From: an uncultured Bacteroidales bacterium
GTDB taxonomy: Bacteria > Bacteroidota > Bacteroidia > Bacteroidales > UBA932
Reading direction: 5' to 3'
Length of the DNA: 42,071 nucleotides
NCBI GenBank assembly: GCA_900316245.1
Contig: ONCE01000021.1
Span: 1 to 42,071 of the forward strand
Shown piece by piece: positions 17,782-26,785 of this stretch. The notes below the pieces were generated by a model. It saw only the letters and a program-made list of their open reading frames with translations, did not search any database and had not been told where the DNA came from. Made by a program: the position numbers and the translations under genes. Within the stretch, counting starts at the first letter, position 1; every line of letters begins with the position of its first letter.

Positions 17782-17868
17782 CAACCCGCACTTTTGGCGT
17801 TTTTTGCTGGCTGCCACGTCACGCAAAACGCCGCAGCCTGCGTTTTTGGGCAAAAGTGCTGGCTGCGG
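17782..17868 (+). repeat. RAYT-flanking palindromic repeat, right copy
   Basis: A direct repeat of 16693-16778 with a handful of substitutions (for example TTGCTGGCTGCCACG here against TTGCGGGCTGTCACG there). It lies upstream of the RAYT start codon and before the end of the Gate-domain gene. The second half matches the inverted copy at 11375-11426. Confidence 0.9.
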
Positions 17869-17905
17869 CGTAGGGGGCGACCGCCACGTATGGGGCGAAG
17901 AGGGT

Positions 17906-19042
17906 TTATATCAACGAAACCAGCAGATAGAGGAAATGGGCGAAGATGCCCGCGCACAGACCGGCGATGGTGTGTGCTCCCAGTGCTTTGGAGATAACCT
18001 TGCGGTAGCCCAGGGAATCCATCATGGCGGTGTGGGTGGAGAGGTAACCGCTCCAGCACATACCGATGGCGGTGAATACGGCAACGGCGTTTCCGTCCAG
18101 GATGCCGGCGGCGTTGAAGGTGGGCAGCAGGCCCAGGGCGGCACCCACGGCACCCAGTGCGGTCATAGGGAAGGCGATGAGCTCCATATCCTTGAAGCCG
18201 AAGAGCCATTCGAAGACCCAGTGGATCTTTTCGGCCAGCCAGGGAAGGATGGGAACACCCTGCGAGGAAGAGCCGTCATACACGCCCCCTTCTCCCGGGC
18301 CGAAGGTAACCATAATCACGGCCGTGGTGATGATGAGCACGCCGGGAATGATCTGCAGACCCAGTTCCACACCGTTCTTGCCACCGTCCAGGATGGCGTT
18401 GAGGAAGCGCATGAAGACGCCGTCCTTCTTCGTTTTCTCCTCGGAATCCGGAATTTCTTCTTCAACGGTGTTGGATACCGGGGAATCCAGTTCGGGATAG
18501 TCCTTCAGGCAGCTGCGCTGCATCAGGCGGGTAGAGATGATGGAACCCACGATGGCGCCGGCCAGGCCCACCAGGGCGGCGGTCACCTGCAAGTAACCGA
18601 TCATAGTGATGATAACCACGAAACCCATACCGAAGGCGGTACCGAAGTTGGTGAGGGAGATCAGCTGATACTTCTTGAAGTAGGAAGCGAACTTCTTGTC
18701 TTTGGAAAGGGCAATGATGGCGGGGTTGTCCGAAAGGAACGTCATCACGCCGCCCAGGGCCGCTACACCCGGGAGGTTGTACAGAGGCTTCATCAGGGGC
18801 CTGAGGACTCTCTCCAGCAGGGTTACCACCCCAAACTCGGACATCAGTTTGGACAGGGCGCCGGTAAGCACCGTGATGCCCATCAGGTAGAACACGGTGT
18901 TGAGCAACAGGTCGTGGGCCGTGTTCATAAGGGTTTTGAGCATGTTTCCGCTGCCCATTCGGCTTCCCAGCAGAGAAAATGCTACTATGAGCAGCGTCAG
19001 GAAGATGAGGGCTTCAACAGTAGAGCGGCGAATTTTTTTCAT
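17906..19042 (-). CDS. Gate/nucleoside-recognition domain integral membrane protein
   Basis: A 378-residue polytopic inner-membrane protein with eight or nine hydrophobic segments. The stretches TVFYLMGITVLTGALSKLM and GVAALGGVMTFLSDNPAIIAL and the later GVLIITTAVIMVTFG resemble the Gate (nucleoside-recognition, SpmA/SpmB-like) fold found in several uncharacterised bacterial membrane proteins. A hydrophilic acidic linker (DYPELDSPVSNTVEEEIPDSEEKTKKDG) divides the two halves. It follows the U32 gene by 9 nt and is probably co-transcribed with it and the polyprenyl synthase. The transported or sensed compound is not known; the family name does not prove nucleoside binding. Confidence 0.7.
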   Translation of the reverse strand: MKKIRRSTVEALIFLTLLIVAFSLLGSRMGSGNMLKTLMNTAHDLLLNTVFYLMGITVLTGALSKLMSEFGVVTLLERVLRPLMKPLYNLPGVAALGGVMTFLSDNPAIIALSKDKKFASYFKKYQLISLTNFGTAFGMGFVVIITMIGYLQVTAALVGLAGAIVGSIISTRLMQRSCLKDYPELDSPVSNTVEEEIPDSEEKTKKDGVFMRFLNAILDGGKNGVELGLQIIPGVLIITTAVIMVTFGPGEGGVYDGSSSQGVPILPWLAEKIHWVFEWLFGFKDMELIAFPMTALGAVGAALGLLPTFNAAGILDGNAVAVFTAIGMCWSGYLSTHTAMMDSLGYRKVISKALGAHTIAGLCAGIFAHFLYLLVSLI

Positions 19043-19051
19043 ATGATCAGG

Positions 19052-20344
19052 TTAGTTTAGCGTCCAGATAAAAACTTTGTCGCCACGCCTCGGGTGGATA
19101 CGCTCCCCTGGCGCAGCATCGGTATTGATGCGGTCTTCCGGCATCCCGCCCAAGGGCACGGCTATGGAGCAGCGGAGACCCTGACGGACCACATCCACGG
19201 GCTTGAAGTCCAGCCACAGTTCTTCCACCTTCATCTCCAGGGTGCCGGTGGTATGGCCTATGAACAGGATCTGGTCTCCCTGATGAAGGTCCCGGGCTTC
19301 CACCTGCACCTCCACCACGCCAATCTTGGCAAACCAGTTGGTCACCTTGCCCACATACACCTTCTGGCGAGTAGCGCTGCTGCCGTACTTGGCGCTCCAC
19401 TCGCCCATCCGGGCCCCCAGGTAATAGCCGTCCCAGAAACCGCGGTTGAAGACCGTGGCCAGGTCCTTTTTCAGTCTCTCCCCCATCTCCGGGGTAAAAG
19501 TGCCGGCAGCCACGGCGTCTGCTGCCTCCCGGTAGGCCGATGCGGTAATCTTCACATAGTCTGCGCTGCGGGCGCGGCCTTCAATCTTGAACACCTTGAC
19601 GCCGGCCTCGATGAACTTGTCCAGGAAGTCGATGGTGCAAAGGTCCTTGGGAGACATCAGGTACTTGTTGTCCACCCAAATCTCGTTGCCGGTCTCGTAG
19701 TCCGTGAGCTGGTAACCGCGGCGGCAAATCTGCATACAGTTACCCCGGTTGGCGCTTTCCCCATAGGCGGCCAGCGACAAGTAGCACTTGCCGGAAACGG
19801 CCATGCAGAAGGCCCCGTGGGCAAACATTTCAATGCGGATGAGTTCTCCCGAAGGGCCGCAGATCTTCTCTGCCACAATGGCTTCGTGAATGGCTTTCAC
19901 CTGCCCCAGGTCCAGTTCGCGGGCCAGCACCACCACATCGGCCCACTGGGCATAGAAGCGCAGGGACTCAATGTTGGAGATGCTCAGTTGGGTAGAGATA
20001 TGGACTTCCAGGCCGATCTTCCTGGCATACAGGATGCAGGCCATGTCGGAGGCAATCACGGCATCCACGCCGGCGGCCTTGGCGGCATCCAGCGTAGCGT
20101 ACGCCTCCTGCAGTTCTTCTCCGTACAGGGTAATGTTCAGGGTCATATAACCCTTGATGCCGTAAGCGCGGCAGATGCGCATCACTTCCGGCAGGTCTTC
20201 CTTGGTAAAATTGCCCGCCGAATGCGAGCGCATATTCAGATGGCCGATGCCAAAATAGACAGAATTGGCACCGCCCTCAACAGCGGCGGTAAGGCAGGCA
20301 AAACTGCCCGCCGGAGCCATGATTTCCAGTTCTCTGCGATCCAT
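19052..20344 (-). CDS. U32 family peptidase-like protein (TrhP/YegQ type)
   Basis: The 430-residue product has the U32 TIM-barrel start (LEIMAPAGSFACLTAAVEGGANSVYFG) and the cysteine cluster in FAHGAFCMAVSGKCYLS and NRGNCMQICRRGY (about residues 170-212), which binds an iron-sulfur cluster in this family, followed by DLCTIDFLDKFIEAGVKVFKIEGRARS. Family members of this length in E. coli (TrhP) hydroxylate uridine 34 of certain tRNAs using prephenate; longer ones (RlhA) act on 23S rRNA; some are annotated as collagenases without strong support. A tRNA-modification role is the best guess. The ATG overlaps the stop of the polyprenyl synthase gene (TAATG), so they are coupled. Confidence 0.85.
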   Translation of the reverse strand: MDRRELEIMAPAGSFACLTAAVEGGANSVYFGIGHLNMRSHSAGNFTKEDLPEVMRICRAYGIKGYMTLNITLYGEELQEAYATLDAAKAAGVDAVIASDMACILYARKIGLEVHISTQLSISNIESLRFYAQWADVVVLARELDLGQVKAIHEAIVAEKICGPSGELIRIEMFAHGAFCMAVSGKCYLSLAAYGESANRGNCMQICRRGYQLTDYETGNEIWVDNKYLMSPKDLCTIDFLDKFIEAGVKVFKIEGRARSADYVKITASAYREAADAVAAGTFTPEMGERLKKDLATVFNRGFWDGYYLGARMGEWSAKYGSSATRQKVYVGKVTNWFAKIGVVEVQVEARDLHQGDQILFIGHTTGTLEMKVEELWLDFKPVDVVRQGLRCSIAVPLGGMPEDRINTDAAPGERIHPRRGDKVFIWTLN

Positions 20345-21318
20345 TATTTGGCGCGGCCCACCAGTCCGCCTGCAAAGCGACTCAGGGCGTCAAAGCCCTC
20401 CTGGGACAGACCGGCCTGGCAGGCCTTGTCCATAGCCAGCTGGCTAAGCCGGGCAATCTCGTCGCGGGCCGCCTGGGCAATGCCCACGCTGTTGTAGATG
20501 GCCATCACGGAGGCAATCTTGGCGGCCTGGGCTTCCGGCGTAGTGGCCGGAGCGGTCAATGCTTCCGAGAGGCCCTCGGCCCCTAACTCCATGGCCTTCA
20601 CCGTGAGCCAGGACTTCTTTTCATTGAGGATGTCTCCTCCGATGGGCTTGCCAAAGACCTTCTGGTCTCCGTAGGCATCCAGGTAATCGTCTGCCACCTG
20701 GAAAGCCAGGCCCAGATAGTAGCCATAGTCGTACAGGCACTTCTGGCTGTGTTCATCGGCCCCTCCGATGAGGGCGCCCAGCTGGGCCGAACAGGCAATG
20801 AGAACGCCCGTCTTGAGGCCTATCATCTGCATATACTCCTCCATGGAGACGCTGGAGCGGAGCTCGAAGTCCATATCCAGCTGCTGGCCGTCGCAGACTT
20901 CTGCGGCGGTCTTGGAGAAGAGGGCCAGGGCCTGCGTCACAACGGCCGGAGGAGCCTGGATCATACGCTTGTAGGAATCGATGCACATAACGTCTCCGCT
21001 GAGAATGGCCGTATCCTCGTTCCACTTTTTCCACACCGTCTCGTGGCCGCGGCGCAGGGCCGAACGGTCCATGATGTCGTCGTGGATGAGGGTGAAGGTA
21101 TGGAACACCTCCAGGGCAGCGGCCGGCTGCAAAATGGCCGGGGTGAACTCCTGCTTGTAAAGGCTGTAAGTGGTGAGGCAGAGCCGGGGACGGATGCGTT
21201 TTCCGCCAATGGCCACCATATAGCGAAGAGGGTCGTAGAGGCCGCTGGGGGCATCCTGAAACTCAATGTTTTGGAAAAGGTCGCTGACGGCCTTGTCGAG
21301 GAAAAGATCGTTAATCAT
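20344..21318 (-). CDS. Polyprenyl (geranylgeranyl/farnesyl-type) diphosphate synthase
   Basis: A trans-isoprenyl diphosphate synthase that extends allylic diphosphates with isopentenyl diphosphate in the cytoplasm. The 324-residue product has GGKRIRPRL (38-46), the first aspartate-rich motif DDIMD (80-84) followed by RSALRRG, and the second, VADDYLDAYGD (about 207-217), plus the Lys-Thr pair LKTG. Residues F and T just before the first motif (VFHTFTLIHDD) bear on chain length, but I cannot fix the product length by eye. I use the ATG at 21318, because earlier in-frame ATGs at 21327 and 21348 coincide with or precede the predicted transcription start. Together with dxs it contributes to isoprenoid supply, though the two genes are far apart. 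Confidence 0.9.
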   Translation of the reverse strand: MINDLFLDKAVSDLFQNIEFQDAPSGLYDPLRYMVAIGGKRIRPRLCLTTYSLYKQEFTPAILQPAAALEVFHTFTLIHDDIMDRSALRRGHETVWKKWNEDTAILSGDVMCIDSYKRMIQAPPAVVTQALALFSKTAAEVCDGQQLDMDFELRSSVSMEEYMQMIGLKTGVLIACSAQLGALIGGADEHSQKCLYDYGYYLGLAFQVADDYLDAYGDQKVFGKPIGGDILNEKKSWLTVKAMELGAEGLSEALTAPATTPEAQAAKIASVMAIYNSVGIAQAARDEIARLSQLAMDKACQAGLSQEGFDALSRFAGGLVGRAK

Positions 21319-21335
21319 TTTGTGCATCTTTGCTG

Positions 21336-21343
21336 CAAAGATA
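21336..21343 (-). promoter_or_regulatory. Promoter -7 box for polyprenyl synthase operon
   Basis: The reverse strand reads TATCTTTG, about 18 nt before the start codon at 21318. It is divergent from the promoter of the GH3 operon, 28 nt away. Confidence 0.65.
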
Positions 21344-21371
21344 GGCATTTTTCTTTTAAGGGAATAATCCG

Positions 21372-21379
21372 TATCTTTG
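21372..21379 (+). promoter_or_regulatory. Promoter -7 box for the GH3-to-GH130 operon
   Basis: TATCTTTG at 21372-21379 is 23 nt before the GH3 ATG; the -33 position has only a T-rich run. No second promoter is evident before the downstream overlapping genes, so it probably serves six genes. The short spacing to the divergent promoter gives room for one shared operator, but I see no clear LacI-type palindrome. Confidence 0.65.
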
Positions 21380-21402
21380 TATAATTACCAAATTACAGGA
21401 TT

Positions 21403-23748
21403 ATGCGCACAAAGCTCGGAAAATGGGTCCTCGGCCTTACCGCCACCGCCCTTTTGGTCTCCTGCAGCGGAAAGACTCCCCTCTACAAAGATGCCTCCAA
21501 AGGATCCGAAGAAAGGGCCGATGACCTGCTGGCCCGGATGACGCTGGAAGAAAAGCTGGGACAGCTGCTGTGCCCGCTGGGCTGGCCGATGTACGAGAAG
21601 GTTTCCGGTCAGGCCGGGAATGACGACGCGGCTGTGCGCATCTCGGATGCCTACCGGGATTTCATCCAGAACCAGCACGGCGGCATGCTCTGGGCTACCT
21701 TCCGGGCCGATCCCTGGACGCGCAAAACGCTGGAGACGGGTCTGAACCCGCAGCTTTCGGCCCAGGCCTATAACGCCCTGCAGCACTATGCAATAGACTC
21801 CACCCGTCTGGGCATTCCCATCATCCTGGCCGAAGAAGCCCCCCACGGGCATATGGCCATAGGCACCACGGTGTTCCCTACCTCCATCGGCCTCAGCGCC
21901 ACCTGGGACACGGAGCTTGTGGAAGAAGTGGGCCAGGTCATTGGCAAAGAACTGATGGCCCAGGGCGGTACCATAGGTTACGGACCGGTCATCGACCTGA
22001 GCCGTGAACCCCGCTGGTCCCGCGTAGAAGAAACCTACGGTGAAGACGTCTATCTCACCTCCCAGATGGCCTCCGCGATGGTGCGGGGAACTTCTTCCGA
22101 AGGCGTCATCTCCACCCTCAAGCACTTTGTGGCCTACGGCATTCCGGAAGGCGGCCACAACGGAAGCCCCTCCCACATCGGCCCCCGTGACCTGGAAGAG
22201 AACGTACTGCCCACCTTCAAGGCTGCCATTGACGCCGGAGCCCTCAGCGTGATGACCAGCTACAACACCATTGACGGCATCCCCACAACGTGCAACGAGG
22301 AACTCCTGACCGGCGTCCTTCACGACCGCTGGAACTTCAAGGGTTTCGTGGTGAGTGACCTGGAAAGCATAGACGGCATCTTCACCAGCCACCACGTGGC
22401 CAAAGACCGCGTGGAAGCCGGTGAGATGGCCCTCAAGGCCGGCGTGGACGTGGACCTGGGAGCCCACTGCTTCGCCCTCCTGAAAGAATCCGTGGAAAGC
22501 GGCCGCCTGGATGTCTCCTTCGTGGACCGCGCCGTCAAGCGCGTGCTCATCCGCAAGTTCGAGGCCGGCCTCTTCGACAACCCTTACCTGCCGGAAGATT
22601 CGGCCGCAGAGGTGCGCTCCGCCGCCAACGTGGCGGTAGCCGCCCAGGCCGCCCGCGAAAGCGTGACGCTCCTCAAGAACAACGGCGTCCTGCCGCTGAG
22701 GGCCGGCACCCGCATAGCGCTCATCGGCCCCAACGCAGACAACCAGTACAACCAGCTGGGAGACTATACCGCCCCCCAGGCTCCTGAGAACGTGGTCACT
22801 ATGCTGGAAGGCCTGCAGAAGGCCGGCGCCGCCGTAACCTATGTCAAGGGCTGCGCCATCCGCGACACCAAATCCGCCGATATAGCCGCCGCCGTCCAGG
22901 CCGCCAGAAGGGCCGATGTCACCGTAGTGGTGGTGGGCGGCTCATCGGCCCGGGATTTCAAGACCAAGTACATTGACACCGGAGCCGCCGTGGTGGATGA
23001 AACTTCCGTCTCCGATATGGAGGCCGGCGAAGGATTCGACCGCAGCACGCTGGGCCTGCTGGGCCTGCAGCCGCAGCTCCTGAAAGAACTCAAGGCCACC
23101 GGAAAGCCGCTGGTGGTGGTTTACATAGAAGGCCGTCCGCTGGACAAGAACTGGGCCGAAGAGAACGCCGACGCCCTCCTCACCCTCTGGTACCCCGGAG
23201 GAGAAGGCGGAACCGCCCTGGCCGATGTCCTTCTGGGCCGATACAACCCCGCCGGACGCCTCTCCGTGAGCGTACCCCGCAGCGTGGGCCAGATTCCGGT
23301 GTACTACAACCGCAAAGTCCCGTACAGCCACGACTATGTGGAAGAAAGCGCCTCGCCGCTGTACCCCTTCGGCTACGGACTCAGCTATACCACGTTTGAG
23401 TATAAAAACCTCCTGGTAAGTGGTTCCAACATCAATTCCATCACCGTCACAGTGGACGTAACCAATACCGGCAATATGGCCGGAGACGAGGTAGTGCAGG
23501 TATACATCCGGGACCTGGTAGCCTCTACGGCCCGTCCCCGCAAGCAGCTGTGCGCCTTCCGGCGCGTCAAGAACATCCCGGCCGGACAGACCGTGACCGT
23601 AACCCTTCCGCTGGAGCGCAGCGCCTTTGAACTGGTTAACCCCGCGATGCAGCGCGTGGTGGAAGCCGGAGACTTCGAAATCCAGGTGGGTGCCTCCTCG
23701 GAAGATATCCGTTTAACCCAGACTCTTACCTACAACCCCAATGAATAG
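21403..23748 (+). CDS. Glycoside hydrolase family 3 lipoprotein (beta-glucosidase-like)
   Basis: The 781-residue enzyme has a lipoprotein signal (MRTKLGKWVLGLTATALLVSC, Cys at about 21), so it is membrane-anchored outside the cytoplasm. The GH3 N-terminal barrel shows MTLEEKLGQLL, the substrate-binding KHFVAYG, and the nucleophile motif FVVSDLESIDG with Asp319; the GH3 C domain (SVTLLKNNGVLPL) and a fibronectin III-like C-terminal domain (VTVDVTNTGNMAGDEVVQVYI) follow. Closest by eye to retaining beta-glucosidase/xylosidase-type GH3; exact specificity cannot be read. Residues around 68-76 (SGQAGNDDA) are an apparent extra loop encoded by a palindromic element (21605-21625). First gene of the glycan operon; it overlaps the GH2 gene by 8 nt. 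Confidence 0.9.
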   Translation: MRTKLGKWVLGLTATALLVSCSGKTPLYKDASKGSEERADDLLARMTLEEKLGQLLCPLGWPMYEKVSGQAGNDDAAVRISDAYRDFIQNQHGGMLWATFRADPWTRKTLETGLNPQLSAQAYNALQHYAIDSTRLGIPIILAEEAPHGHMAIGTTVFPTSIGLSATWDTELVEEVGQVIGKELMAQGGTIGYGPVIDLSREPRWSRVEETYGEDVYLTSQMASAMVRGTSSEGVISTLKHFVAYGIPEGGHNGSPSHIGPRDLEENVLPTFKAAIDAGALSVMTSYNTIDGIPTTCNEELLTGVLHDRWNFKGFVVSDLESIDGIFTSHHVAKDRVEAGEMALKAGVDVDLGAHCFALLKESVESGRLDVSFVDRAVKRVLIRKFEAGLFDNPYLPEDSAAEVRSAANVAVAAQAARESVTLLKNNGVLPLRAGTRIALIGPNADNQYNQLGDYTAPQAPENVVTMLEGLQKAGAAVTYVKGCAIRDTKSADIAAAVQAARRADVTVVVVGGSSARDFKTKYIDTGAAVVDETSVSDMEAGEGFDRSTLGLLGLQPQLLKELKATGKPLVVVYIEGRPLDKNWAEENADALLTLWYPGGEGGTALADVLLGRYNPAGRLSVSVPRSVGQIPVYYNRKVPYSHDYVEESASPLYPFGYGLSYTTFEYKNLLVSGSNINSITVTVDVTNTGNMAGDEVVQVYIRDLVASTARPRKQLCAFRRVKNIPAGQTVTVTLPLERSAFELVNPAMQRVVEAGDFEIQVGASSEDIRLTQTLTYNPNE
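21605..21625 (+). repeat. Palindromic element within the GH3 coding sequence
   Basis: CCGGTCAGGCCGGGAATGAC plus G matches the element in the GH2 gene (24711-24731) at 18 of 21 positions and lies in the same reading phase, encoding SGQAGND where GH2 encodes PDQVGND. The palindromic core is CCGG/CCGG. Weaker than the GH2 case. Confidence 0.5.
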
Positions 23749-26700
23749 CATCCTTCTTATACTGGCCACCGCCATCCTCCCCTACTGGCAGGACATCCAG
23801 ACCACCTCCGTCAACGCAGAGACCCGGCGCACGGAAGTCATCTATTACCAGGACCGGGCCGATGCCCTCTCCAAAGGCTTCCGCCAAAGTGAGAACTACA
23901 AGAGCCTGAACGGAACCTGGGACTTCAAGTACTTTGAAGACCACCGGGTGATGGAAGAGAACCTGTTCGGCCCCCTGAACTGGGACAAGATCCAGGTCCC
24001 CGGCAACTGGGAAACCCAGGGCTGGGGCACGGCCATCTACGTGAACATCGCGTACGACTTCTGCCCGCAGAATCCCGTTCCGGGCGTGCTGCCCCAGGCC
24101 GTTCCCGCCGCCCTGTACCACCGCACCTTCACCGTTCCGGACAGTTGGAAGGGCCGCGAGGTCTTCCTCAACCTGGCCGGCACCAAGAGCGGCACCTATG
24201 TGTACGTGAACGGACAGGAGATAGGCTACTGCGAAGACTCCAAGGACCTGGCCCGCTTCCGCATCACGGACGCGCTCAAGCCCGGAGAGAACGAGGTTCT
24301 GCTGCGCGTGTACCGCTACACCCAGGGCTCCTGGCTGGAGTGCCAGGACTTCTGGCGCCTTTCCGGCGAGGAGAGGGATGTCTACCTCTCCAGTGAAAAG
24401 ACCCTGAGCGGCTTCGACTTCCAGGTCATCTCCACCACCACGCCGGACTTCCAGACCGGCCTGTTCCAGCTCAAGATGCGCGCAGAGGCCCCCACCGAGG
24501 TCTTCTACGAACTCCTGGACCGGGACGGAAAGACGGTGGCCGACGCCCTCTTCGAGTTCTCCGGTGACATCATCACCGTAACGGACAGCATCCCCGCCCC
24601 GCGCCTGTGGAGCGCCGAGACCCCCAACCTGTATACCCTCCTGCTCCGCGTCAACGGAGAGTACACCCGTTTCCACGTGGGCTTCCGCCGCCTGGAGATT
24701 GCAGAGATTCCCGATCAAGTCGGGAATGACGGGACAACCCGTACGGTGAAGGCCTTCCTGGTCAACGGCCAGCCCGTCAAGTTCAAGGGCGTCAACCTGC
24801 ACGAGCACAACCCCTACACGGGCCACTACACCACCCGGGAGAACATTCTGGAAGACCTCCAGCTGATGAAACTGGCCAACATCAACGCCATCCGCACCTG
24901 CCACTATCCGCAGCAGCGGGAGTTCTACGAGCTCTGCGACTCCCTGGGCTTCTATGTGTACGATGAAGCCAACATAGAATCCCACGGCATGGGCTACGAC
25001 CCCAAGACCACCCTGGCCACCAAGCCCGAGTGGCTTACCAAGCATATGGACCGCACCCTCAATATGTACTACCGTACGGCCAACTACCCGTCCGTGACCA
25101 TTCTGTCGCTGGGCAACGAAGCCGGTAACGGATACAACTTCTACGAGACCTACAAGGCCCTCAAGGCCCTGGAGAAAGATGGCCAGAACCGTCCCGTGGT
25201 GTATGAAAGGGCCGAAAGGGACCGGAACACGGACTTCATCAACCCGATGTATCCCGGGGCCGAATGGTTCCGCCGGATGGGAGAGCAGGAGAGCGGCCGC
25301 CCGGTGGTGCCCTGTGAGTACTCGCACGCAATGGGCAACTCCAACGGCTCGCTGGACTGGCAGTGGGACTACATCTACGCCCACAAGCACCTGCAGGGCG
25401 GCTTCATCTGGGACTGGGTGGACCAGGGCCTGTACGATGAGGAGAGAGGCTGGACCTACGGCGGAGACTATGGAGAAAACGTTCCCTCCGACGCCAACTT
25501 CTGCTGCAACGGCCTGGTGAACCCCGACCGCGATCCGCACCCCGCCTTCTATGAGGTCAAGCACCAGTACCAGAACGTAAGCATCCGCGCCGTGGATGCC
25601 CAGAACGGCGTATTTGAGATATTTAACCGCCACTACTTCACGGACCTGAGCAAATACAGCGTGAAATACTGGGTAGAGCGGGACGGCAAGCGCCCCTTCT
25701 GGTGGTTCACCCGCCGGAAGCATTTCCAGACCGCCCCCCAGACGGCCGAACAGTTCACCGTCAAGCTGCCCCGGATGAAGAAGCCCGGCGAGTACCGCAT
25801 CTTCTTTGAAGTATCGGCCGCCGAAGACCTGCCCCTCATCAAAAAGGGCACCATCCTGGCCTGCGACGAGGTCCTCCTCCAGTCTACCGGCACCCGCAAG
25901 CAGCGCGTAGCCAAGGGCAATCTGGAAGTAACCAACGGAGACACCCAGATTGTAGTACGCGGCACCGAAGTGGAACTGGTCTTCAACAAGGCCGATGGCT
26001 ATGTGAAGAGCTGGAAGGTGAAAGGCGTGGATCTGGTAGATCCCTCCTTCGGCATCCGTCCCAACTTCTGGCGCGCCCCCATTGACAACGACTACGGCAA
26101 CTTCGCCCCCGTGCGCACGGCCCGGTTCAAGGAGCCCGGCAAGCCCGAATCTGTGAATGCCGCCAAGCAGGCCGATGGCACCGTGGTCATCACCGTCAAA
26201 GGCAGCGGCGTCCGGGCCTCCGAGACCTACACCCTCTATCCCGACGGCACCTTGAAGATAGCCGTGGAGACGGCTCCCGGCACGGATCGGAACGTGGAAA
26301 TCCCCCGTCTGGGCTTCCGCTTCCGCGTGGTCGAAGATGCCTTCCGGTATTACGGCCGCGGCCCGGTGGAGAACTACTGGGACCGTGCCTCCTGCACCTT
26401 CAAGCGCATCTGGAACTCCTCGGCCACCAATGAATACTATCCTTATGTGCGGCCGCAGGAATGCGGTCACCACACGGAGACCGAGTGGCTGGCCATTGGC
26501 CCGCTCACCGTGGTTCGCGGAGCCGAGCCGTTTGAATTCAATGCCCTCCGTATGAGCATCGAAGACCTGGACGGCGGCCTGTACAAGTCCCAGACCCACC
26601 TCTGCGACGTCCCCACCCGTGACTACACCGAGGTCTGCATAGACTACCGCCAGAGCGGCGTGGGCGGCTACGACAGCTGGGGTGCCCGCCCGGAAAAGAC

Positions 26701-26785
26701 CCGCACCCTCTGGAGCACTGAAAGCTACCGTTACAACTTTACCCTCACCCCCGACAAGGTGAAAAAAGCCTATCAGTATGAATAA
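23741..26785 (+). CDS. Glycoside hydrolase family 2 beta-galactosidase
   Basis: The 1014-residue protein has the LacZ-type order: jelly-roll sugar-binding domain (YKSLNGTWDFKYFED, IQVPGNWETQGWGTAIYVN), two immunoglobulin-like domains, TIM barrel with GVNLHEHNPYTG, acid/base Glu460 in SLGNEAGNG and nucleophile Glu526 in VPCEYSHAMGNS, then DUF4981 and the small-chain domain (YYGRGPVENYWDRA, HHTETEWLA). The short hydrophobic N terminus (MNSILLILATAILPYW) could be a signal peptide, suggesting a periplasmic enzyme that removes terminal beta-galactose. The ATG overlaps the GH3 stop by 8 nt and its own stop overlaps the GH29 start by 8 nt. A loop near residues 323-335 (EIPDQVGNDGTT) is encoded by an inserted palindromic element. 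Confidence 0.93.
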   Translation: MNSILLILATAILPYWQDIQTTSVNAETRRTEVIYYQDRADALSKGFRQSENYKSLNGTWDFKYFEDHRVMEENLFGPLNWDKIQVPGNWETQGWGTAIYVNIAYDFCPQNPVPGVLPQAVPAALYHRTFTVPDSWKGREVFLNLAGTKSGTYVYVNGQEIGYCEDSKDLARFRITDALKPGENEVLLRVYRYTQGSWLECQDFWRLSGEERDVYLSSEKTLSGFDFQVISTTTPDFQTGLFQLKMRAEAPTEVFYELLDRDGKTVADALFEFSGDIITVTDSIPAPRLWSAETPNLYTLLLRVNGEYTRFHVGFRRLEIAEIPDQVGNDGTTRTVKAFLVNGQPVKFKGVNLHEHNPYTGHYTTRENILEDLQLMKLANINAIRTCHYPQQREFYELCDSLGFYVYDEANIESHGMGYDPKTTLATKPEWLTKHMDRTLNMYYRTANYPSVTILSLGNEAGNGYNFYETYKALKALEKDGQNRPVVYERAERDRNTDFINPMYPGAEWFRRMGEQESGRPVVPCEYSHAMGNSNGSLDWQWDYIYAHKHLQGGFIWDWVDQGLYDEERGWTYGGDYGENVPSDANFCCNGLVNPDRDPHPAFYEVKHQYQNVSIRAVDAQNGVFEIFNRHYFTDLSKYSVKYWVERDGKRPFWWFTRRKHFQTAPQTAEQFTVKLPRMKKPGEYRIFFEVSAAEDLPLIKKGTILACDEVLLQSTGTRKQRVAKGNLEVTNGDTQIVVRGTEVELVFNKADGYVKSWKVKGVDLVDPSFGIRPNFWRAPIDNDYGNFAPVRTARFKEPGKPESVNAAKQADGTVVITVKGSGVRASETYTLYPDGTLKIAVETAPGTDRNVEIPRLGFRFRVVEDAFRYYGRGPVENYWDRASCTFKRIWNSSATNEYYPYVRPQECGHHTETEWLAIGPLTVVRGAEPFEFNALRMSIEDLDGGLYKSQTHLCDVPTRDYTEVCIDYRQSGVGGYDSWGARPEKTRTLWSTESYRYNFTLTPDKVKKAYQYE
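24707..24731 (+). repeat. Palindromic element inserted in frame in the GH2 gene
   Basis: ATTCCCGA-TCAAG-TCGGGAAT (24707-24727) is a perfect 8-bp-stem palindrome followed by GACG. It matches elements at 21605-21625 and, reversed, 30614-30640. It interrupts the usual GH2 link between GFRRLEIA and FLVNGQPVKFKGVNLHEH, adding about a dozen residues without breaking the frame. Confidence 0.7.

Noticed and set aside
16693-17868. RAYT locus as a complete IS200/IS605 insertion sequence
   Set aside because: The protein has the RAYT-type C-terminal part, there is no tnpB, and the flanking DNA consists of direct copies of a palindromic repeat and not distinct left and right ends.
23726-26599. A 957-codon open frame on the minus strand opposite the GH2 gene
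   Set aside because: It is the antisense of a well-identified beta-galactosidase. High GC at third codon positions removes stop codons on the opposite strand, and the translation has no recognisable domain.
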